The position numbers and the translations under genes are program-made. A model generated the notes under the pieces. The model was not told where the DNA came from, ran no database searches, and saw only the letters and a program-made list of their open reading frames with translations. Below, in pieces: positions 58,814 to 64,000 of a stretch of 64,000 nucleotides of DNA (within the stretch, counting starts at the first letter, position 1; each line of letters opens with the position of its first letter). The DNA comes from Porogramme epimiltina. Lineage: Eukaryota > Basidiomycota > Agaricomycetes > Polyporales > Polyporaceae. The stretch is taken from assembly GCA_900155495.1 (NCBI GenBank), contig FTLJ01000056.1, forward strand, positions 1 through 64,000, in the 5' to 3' direction.

Positions 58814-60010
58814 TAGGGTTCCGGGAAAAACCCCCTACTTAGTTACAATGTAAGAAAGTTCATGTTACTTACATGTTATTAACATGTTAATTACATCGGA
58901 CCCCAGAGGGTGGGAAATGGGAGTGTAAGTAAGTGTAAGAAAGTCAAGTCCTGCTTGGGGGCTAACCTGCATGGGGAGGGTGCGCATGAACCTGGCGCAC
59001 CCCTTTTTGCGATCTTAGAGGCAGAGAAGGTGGGATCCATGGGGCTCGAGGGCGCATTAGAGAAGCAAGGCCCGGGCGGCGAGCGAGGGTGGGGTGACGC
59101 GCGAGGTGGAGGCTTGCTAAGCGCCCTGCGCGCGGGGCTCCGACTCGCGTTGCATGCATCAAAACGGCACTCGCCCACGACGAAGAGGCTTCTGCGACGC
59201 GCGCGTTCTGGCGCGTCGCGACGGAAGGATAAAGCAGGCTCCACGCGCCCCGGAGTGCACCGGTCGCTGCTGTTTGCGTCGACGACTGGCTGGGACCCCC
59301 GCGCGCGGCCACTGCCAGTGCGCTGTGGCCGAGGGTGAACAGCAGGTGCTGGAGCGAGCGCATCGCTCTCGAGATCACCCCGTGGGGATCCAGTGCAGAA
59401 GAGAGGATGGGCGTATGGGTGGGCGTCGGGGCGCTGCGTGTCTCGGCGGCGGCGCTGAGGATAACGGGGTGGAGGGCGTGCACACGCGTGTGGCATTGCT
59501 GAGGGGGCTATGACAAAGAAGAGCCCGCGGAGATCCAGCGCGGACGAGAGGGTGTTCATTATTTCGAACATCGGGGCGAGTGTCTCGGTCGCGCTGGGGA
59601 TGGCGTGGTGAAGAGCGTGTGTTGCGTTGGAGGGGGGCTGTAATTTATAAATGTGAGTTACTACTTCAACAAGTTTCTTACATGACCCTAAGTAGTATCG
59701 CGCAAGCCTCAGCACCGGCGCCATCATTATTCACGCAACGGCGCTTATTGCCGCCTCTGCTGCATTTCGACTGACTCTGATTCCTGATGAGTGCATTTAG
59801 CATAGTGCATGAGTAAAAATTTATTTGCATCATGCCTGCTGCACCAGGAGAGGCCCCTAAGCATTATCCACGCCTTTTTTCCACTTTCCGAGCGCTTTTT
59901 ACACTTATTTACATACTTACATGTTATTTACCGTGTAAAGAAGGGCCTGAGGGGCCTCATGTAACTTACACCTGTAACTTACACGCCGAGGACTTTTTCC
60001 CAGAACCCTA
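58814..60010. mobile_element. Non-autonomous hAT-type DNA transposon
   Basis: Element of 1197 bp with terminal inverted repeats TAGGGTTCCGGGAAAAA (58814-58830) and its inverted partner at 59994-60010, 16 of 17 matching. It is flanked by a perfect 8-bp target duplication, the hallmark of hAT elements; the TAGGG end fits the hAT end consensus (YARNG). Both subterminal zones are rich in TTACATG/CATGTAA words (58869, 59678, 59917, 59958) and related GTAAG/CTTAC words, as hAT transposases need. There is no transposase. The middle is GC-rich, with an open frame of 279 codons on the minus strand (59727-58891) that looks like captured host DNA, but no ATG starts it and I do not recognise it. Confidence 0.88.
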
Positions 60011-60018
60011 ATTGGCAC
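60011..60018. repeat. Target-site duplication, right copy (ATTGGCAC)
   Basis: Exact second copy of the 8-bp sequence at 58806-58813. Confidence 0.85.
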
Positions 60019-60627
60019 ATCATGAAGCGCATCGTGATCTATATACATGAGGCTTCAGATTATTGGCCCTCAGCTTCGCGTAAGCCCACTTATTGTACTG
60101 CTGACAGAAGCAGCACATCCTCATTCTCCGGGCGGCGAATCGCGATTTCCGCCGCGCATCTTGGCATGCCCGTTGCCAGTGACAACATTGTACACACTCA
60201 GTCAGAGTCCTCTCGGACGACCGCCCTGCGTGATGACAACTGGAGATACACGTTAACGTGCATGCGCTTTCCAGTAAGTAGTGTCATTTCGCTCAACACA
60301 TCGTGAGTTACTGTTCATATAGTCGTGGGTCACATTGCTCCCTGTAGGCATGGACGTCTTTTCGTCATCTTTCCGCTCGACAACCGGTCAACGATAGTCC
60401 AGGTGCATAACCTTCTCACCTTAGATCCATTGCGGGTCCCGCATCCATAGTTCTCGTCACAAGAAACTGCATGTCGGGGGCACCGGGGCCGGCGGACATA
60501 GGCTAGTCGGTACTGCTCTTCTGTACTACCGACGAAGTCCCCTTGCGAAGCGATGAACTGTGAATAAGCGGAGTGGTTCTTGTCCGGTATCGGTACATGA
60601 ATAATGCTCTGGCTGAGGCTTAGGGTG
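60019..60627. other. Intergenic region upstream of the NmrA-like gene
   Basis: About 600 bases, holding the promoter of the gene at 60687. No other feature seen. Confidence 0.5.
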
Positions 60628-60635
60628 TATATAAA
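60628..60635 (+). promoter_or_regulatory. TATA box of the NmrA-like gene
   Basis: TATATAAA 52-59 nt upstream of the ATG at 60687; good sequence and spacing. Confidence 0.6.
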
Positions 60636-60686
60636 GCTAGGAACGAACGGGGTGCCGCCCATCAAGCTACTACGAACCCTAACAGC

Positions 60687-61879
60687 ATGACTACTCCAAA
60701 GCAACTCGTCCTCCTTGTCGGCGCCAGGGGATCCACGGGAAAAACCATCGTTCAAAGCCTGCTTGAGTCAGGCAACTTCGTGTGTTTCTTCTGTTTTATG
60801 TCCCCTCATGCGTCCAATACGCATCTGACTGTCCCTCATCCCTGTAGCGCCTTGCTGCACTTCTTCGTCCAGCCTCCGCCGAGAGGCCTGACGTCGCTCA
60901 GCTCCGCGCATCCGGAGTCGATATCCGTATCGGGGATGTCAATGACAGTGTCGAGAAGCTCACAGAGATCCTCAATGGTGTCGACATCGTCATCAGCACC
61001 ATTGACGCCATCTTAGTTCCAGCACAGAAGAACCTGATCTATGCCGCGAAGAACGTTGGGGTTAGCCGCTTTGTCCCTTGCGATTTCGCCACTCCCGGCG
61101 CCAAGGGCGTTCGCCACCTTCACGACACGGTACGTATCCATTACCAATACATGCGCACTATGACCTTCTTAACATCCCTCTCCATCCCCTACAGAAATTA
61201 GAGATCCACTCGCTCATCGAGTCCCTGTCACTCCCTCACACCTACATCGACGTCGGCTGGTGGATGCAATTCAACCTCCCGGTTCCCCCGAGCCCCAACC
61301 TCCCCCAGCTCGCTGCGATGGTGAACACCCTCTACGGGACGGGCGAACACAAGTACCTCCTCACTGACCTCCGCCACGTCGGCGCGTGGGTCGCACGCGT
61401 CGTCGCGGACCCGCGTACGCTCAACCGCGCGGTGATGGTGTGGGAGGACGAGGTCACCCAGCGTGAGGCGTTCGAGATAGCAGACCGGGTGTCTGGGAAG
61501 GGGGAGGTGCTCGCGGCGGCTCGAGGCAAGGTGAGCATCGTGACTTAGCGTGGAGACATTGCCATCTGACATAGCCCTCTTCGTGCAGACAACGCGGGAG
61601 GCTATGGAACAAGTTGCAAACGCTGCAACCGAAACGCTTGCAGCTGATCCCCAGCATTTTGAGTCCCACGTTCAGCGTGCGTGGGCGGAGTACGTGATCA
61701 GCATCCATTTCCTCGGCGAGAACACCCTCGAGAACGCAAAGCGCCTCGGGTACCTCGATGCGCGCGAGCTGTACCCCGACCAGCCGCGGTACACGCTCGA
61801 GGACTTCGCGAAGGAGTTGTATGCCATGGAGGACCCGGGAAGTGTGTACACGGGAAGCGTTTACAGGGACAGGGAGTGA
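60687..61879 (+). CDS. NmrA-like / isoflavone-reductase-like NAD(P)-binding protein
   Basis: Atypical short-chain dehydrogenase-like protein of the NmrA family, which includes both redox sensors and reductases of aromatic compounds; role open. ATG 60687 (MTTPKQLVLLVGARGSTGKT) with the glycine-rich GARGSTGKT dinucleotide-binding loop at residues 12-20. Four exons: 60687-60779, from 60848 (RLAALLRPASAERPDVAQLR, DIRIGDVNDSVEKL, DIVISTIDAI, RFVPCDFATPGAKG), from about 61197 (KLEIHSLIESLSLPHTYIDV, then WWMQF, YLLTDLRHVGAWVARVVADP), and from about 61590 (TTREAMEQVANAA to YTGSVYRDRE). TGA 61877-61879. All introns are GT-AG and keep frame. The protein, about 320 residues, has the usual length. It seems intact. 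Confidence 0.88.
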
Positions 61880-62075
61880 AATGTTGAGTATGCTTCGGGG
61901 TAGAGGAGTGTACTAGGTTGTCGAAGTTGATATTAGCATTTGCCAAGGAACTATGCATGCCATCACGACTTTCAGGGCTCATCCCACCCGGATAGCTCCT
62001 GATACGAAACGTATCCGGGAGCCGCGTATTCATGGGAGCCGCATAGCAATGTCACAGAGGAACACGGTATTGACG

Positions 62076-64000
62076 CTATTGTAATGATGGAAGACCATAG
62101 GCGGAACCTCCGACATCGATGTCCATCGTCCGGCGCAACTCGAACCCCGTCCCTTCGGCAGTGACAGTCACTCGAACCTCCCGTGTACCGTCTGCGTCCT
62201 CAAACACATACGACGTGAGGCTCCCCTCGTAGGAAAGTTCGTCTTCGCCCTTCTTCCGCCCCCTCTTTGTCTCACCCTTTCCGTAGAAGACGACACGTAT
62301 AAACACCTCGCGATCGGCCTCCGGGTATTGGCTGCCCAGCATTCGGGTGTGTACCTCGAAGTCCCGGTGGCTGGAGAGGCGCCGCCATCGGTATACGTCA
62401 CTGTATTCGTATATGATGGGAAGCTCGAGCGCCGCAGCGTATTCATGTATTGCGGAATACTCGTTCACAGAGTTTGACTCCGAATCGCTTGTGTACTCCA
62501 CCCGGGACGATTTCGTCGGCTGAAGGTTTGCGCTACCGTGCGATGTCCGCGCTGAAGATTTTGTACTGGAAGGAGAGGAGAATGTGAAGCCAGCGCGCTG
62601 CAGCTTCCCAGCGACCCAACGGGGCACATCAGGAAGAGGTTGCCATGATGACTCTACGGAAGGCTGTTGACGCCAGAAGGGGTGTCCGCCGCGGTCGTGG
62701 TTGATGCATACGGAACTCCACTCTCCTCCTGCAAGCTCCCCTTCATGAATCACCGCATTCGCCGCCGAAGAAGGAACTGACGACGAGAAAGATATAGCCG
62801 GCTTTCGCCTTTCTGATGGGATAGCTGCGAAGATCAGTCTGGGATATCCTTCGGACTTGGCTTGGGGGAGCGACGAGGATTGTACACCTTGCCACCAGCT
62901 AGCAGCGCCTACTCCGTATTGAGGGACTGATGTATGGTGCCGTAGGTGAAGGAGAAGGCCAACGAAGTACCCGTCGTGTTGGCATGAGAGGATAGCTATA
63001 GACAGCGGTTCCCTGGCGAGCTCTTCTGAGTTTGGCACTATTAATATCACAGGGAACTTCGCGATGACGCCGAAGCTAGTGAGCGTATACACCGGAAGGT
63101 CGTGTATATTGGGTTGTGGAGCCTGTTTTCTCGTAATCAGATCATGGAAGCGACCCGCCGTGAGAGATGTCGCTGAACTCACCACGAGGGAGCTGGGACC
63201 ACAGCCCTTCATCCTCTGTAACGCAGACGTAAACGAGGAAATGGCTATAGGCATATCTTCGAGGTTTATAGGCTCTGGGCATACGGGAGAGGCGCGTGAC
63301 GAGATTGAGAACGCCTGGAATGCGCTAGGACTAGGTGCGAACAGCCCGGCGGACCATGGATGGTCGCCCATCCCCCACATGAACATTGTTTGATCCGGAG
63401 AAACTCTCAGGATCTCCTCTTGCAGACGTCGGAACGCGTTCTCCCCCTCCCCGTAGATAGTCGGCATGTTCACATTGAAGAGGCCAAGGAGCGAATACGC
63501 ACGGTCCTCGACGCGCGTCGTTTGCCTGTTGCGTGCCCAAAAGAACCTGCGGAAGACGCTTGCCTTAGAGTACGTGCTGGGCGTGATGAAGACATCGGTA
63601 TCGATATCGGTTATGGAGGAGATGGGTCGCGCGAGGAGCGCCTTGGTGCCGAGGATGGACCACGACTTGCTGACGAAGAGAACCGTAGAGGGCGCAATGA
63701 GCTCTTGGAGGGTCCATCCGCGAGTGAACCACCGGCTCGCTGCGAATTGTTGCAGCTCCGGATGTCTTGCTAATGTAAACCGAGGAAGGTCGTGCATGTG
63801 GTGAAAGTGATCGACATCCGCGAGGTAAGCGATGCAGACGGCGGACTTGCTATACCATTCGAACATAGAGTTAATGGCCTCGGAGAGCTCCGCGCTGCTC
63901 TCCTTGTTGATGCAACATGTGTCGACCCACCCCCAGTCGTATCCGAGGCTGGCAGAGAGCTTACAGAATTCGACGATTTTGGGACACAGTCCACTCTGGA
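62076..64000 (-). CDS. HET-domain protein (HET3), cut by the right edge
   Basis: Third HET protein. The frame is open to the window edge, so the N-terminus and first HET motif (the SHxW block) lie outside. Seen from the edge inwards: KIVEFCKLSASLGYDWGWVD, then DTCCINKESSAELSEAINSM (motif 2), FTRGWTLQELIAPSTVLFVS (motif 3), and the DUF8212-like block RVEDRAYSLLGLFNVNMPTI, GEGENAFRRLQEEI. A Ser-rich C-terminal part follows, with SLTSYVFEDADGTREVRVTV. The stop is at 62076-62078. The visible 1.9 kb has no intron. It is more distant from HET1 and HET2 than they are from each other: the C-terminal PWTG motif is missing. Confidence 0.85.
   Translation of the reverse strand, partial: QSGLCPKIVEFCKLSASLGYDWGWVDTCCINKESSAELSEAINSMFEWYSKSAVCIAYLADVDHFHHMHDLPRFTLARHPELQQFAASRWFTRGWTLQELIAPSTVLFVSKSWSILGTKALLARPISSITDIDTDVFITPSTYSKASVFRRFFWARNRQTTRVEDRAYSLLGLFNVNMPTIYGEGENAFRRLQEEILRVSPDQTMFMWGMGDHPWSAGLFAPSPSAFQAFSISSRASPVCPEPINLEDMPIAISSFTSALQRMKGCGPSSLVVSSATSLTAGRFHDLITRKQAPQPNIHDLPVYTLTSFGVIAKFPVILIVPNSEELAREPLSIAILSCQHDGYFVGLLLHLRHHTSVPQYGVGAASWWQGVQSSSLPQAKSEGYPRLIFAAIPSERRKPAISFSSSVPSSAANAVIHEGELAGGEWSSVCINHDRGGHPFWRQQPSVESSWQPLPDVPRWVAGKLQRAGFTFSSPSSTKSSARTSHGSANLQPTKSSRVEYTSDSESNSVNEYSAIHEYAAALELPIIYEYSDVYRWRRLSSHRDFEVHTRMLGSQYPEADREVFIRVVFYGKGETKRGRKKGEDELSYEGSLTSYVFEDADGTREVRVTVTAEGTGFELRRTMDIDVGGSAYGLPSLQ

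Overview
The window reads as nuclear DNA of a filamentous basidiomycete, most likely an Agaricomycete of the polypore type. Genes are split by many short introns of about 50-70 nt with GT...AG ends. The gene families are those expanded in polypores: HET-domain proteins, F-box/leucine-rich proteins, DUF6534 membrane proteins, small secreted proteins and a velvet factor. The phylum is a firm inference; the genus cannot be read from the sequence. I saw no rRNA, tRNA, CRISPR array or prokaryote-style operon. All exon structures below were built by eye from splice signals and family conservation, without transcript data.

Layout. 1-10 kb: an unrecognised minus-strand gene at the left edge, a secreted double-psi beta-barrel (expansin-like) protein, a DUF6534 membrane protein and a small secreted protein. 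10-16 kb: a HET/DUF8212 gene (HET1), then mostly non-coding DNA with one decayed gene. 16-24 kb: a fungal Na+/H+ antiporter with a 5-nt exon, a broken eRF3/SUP35 copy and an intronless F-box gene. 24.9-26.8 kb: a non-autonomous CACTA-type transposon carrying a broken, intron-containing gene. 28-33 kb: a 2-oxoglutarate/Fe(II) oxygenase and a second HET gene (HET2). 34-41 kb: two tail-to-head MFS transporters on the minus strand. 41-49 kb: a tandem segmental duplication, each unit holding an F-box gene and a decayed 3' fragment of a HET1-like gene. 51-57 kb: a MOV10/SDE3-type RNA helicase with two C2H2 zinc fingers, and a velvet-domain gene. 58.8-60.0 kb: a hAT-type transposon with a perfect 8-bp target duplication. 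60.7-64 kb: an NmrA-like oxidoreductase and a third HET gene cut by the right edge.

How it fits together. There is no single pathway. This is accessory-type sequence: allorecognition candidates (three HET genes plus two HET fragments), F-box adaptors, secreted and transport proteins, and two DNA transposons with internal gene-like cargo. The helicase and velvet gene look like ordinary regulatory genes. The main novelty candidates are the two cargo-bearing transposons and the mixed F-box/HET duplication.
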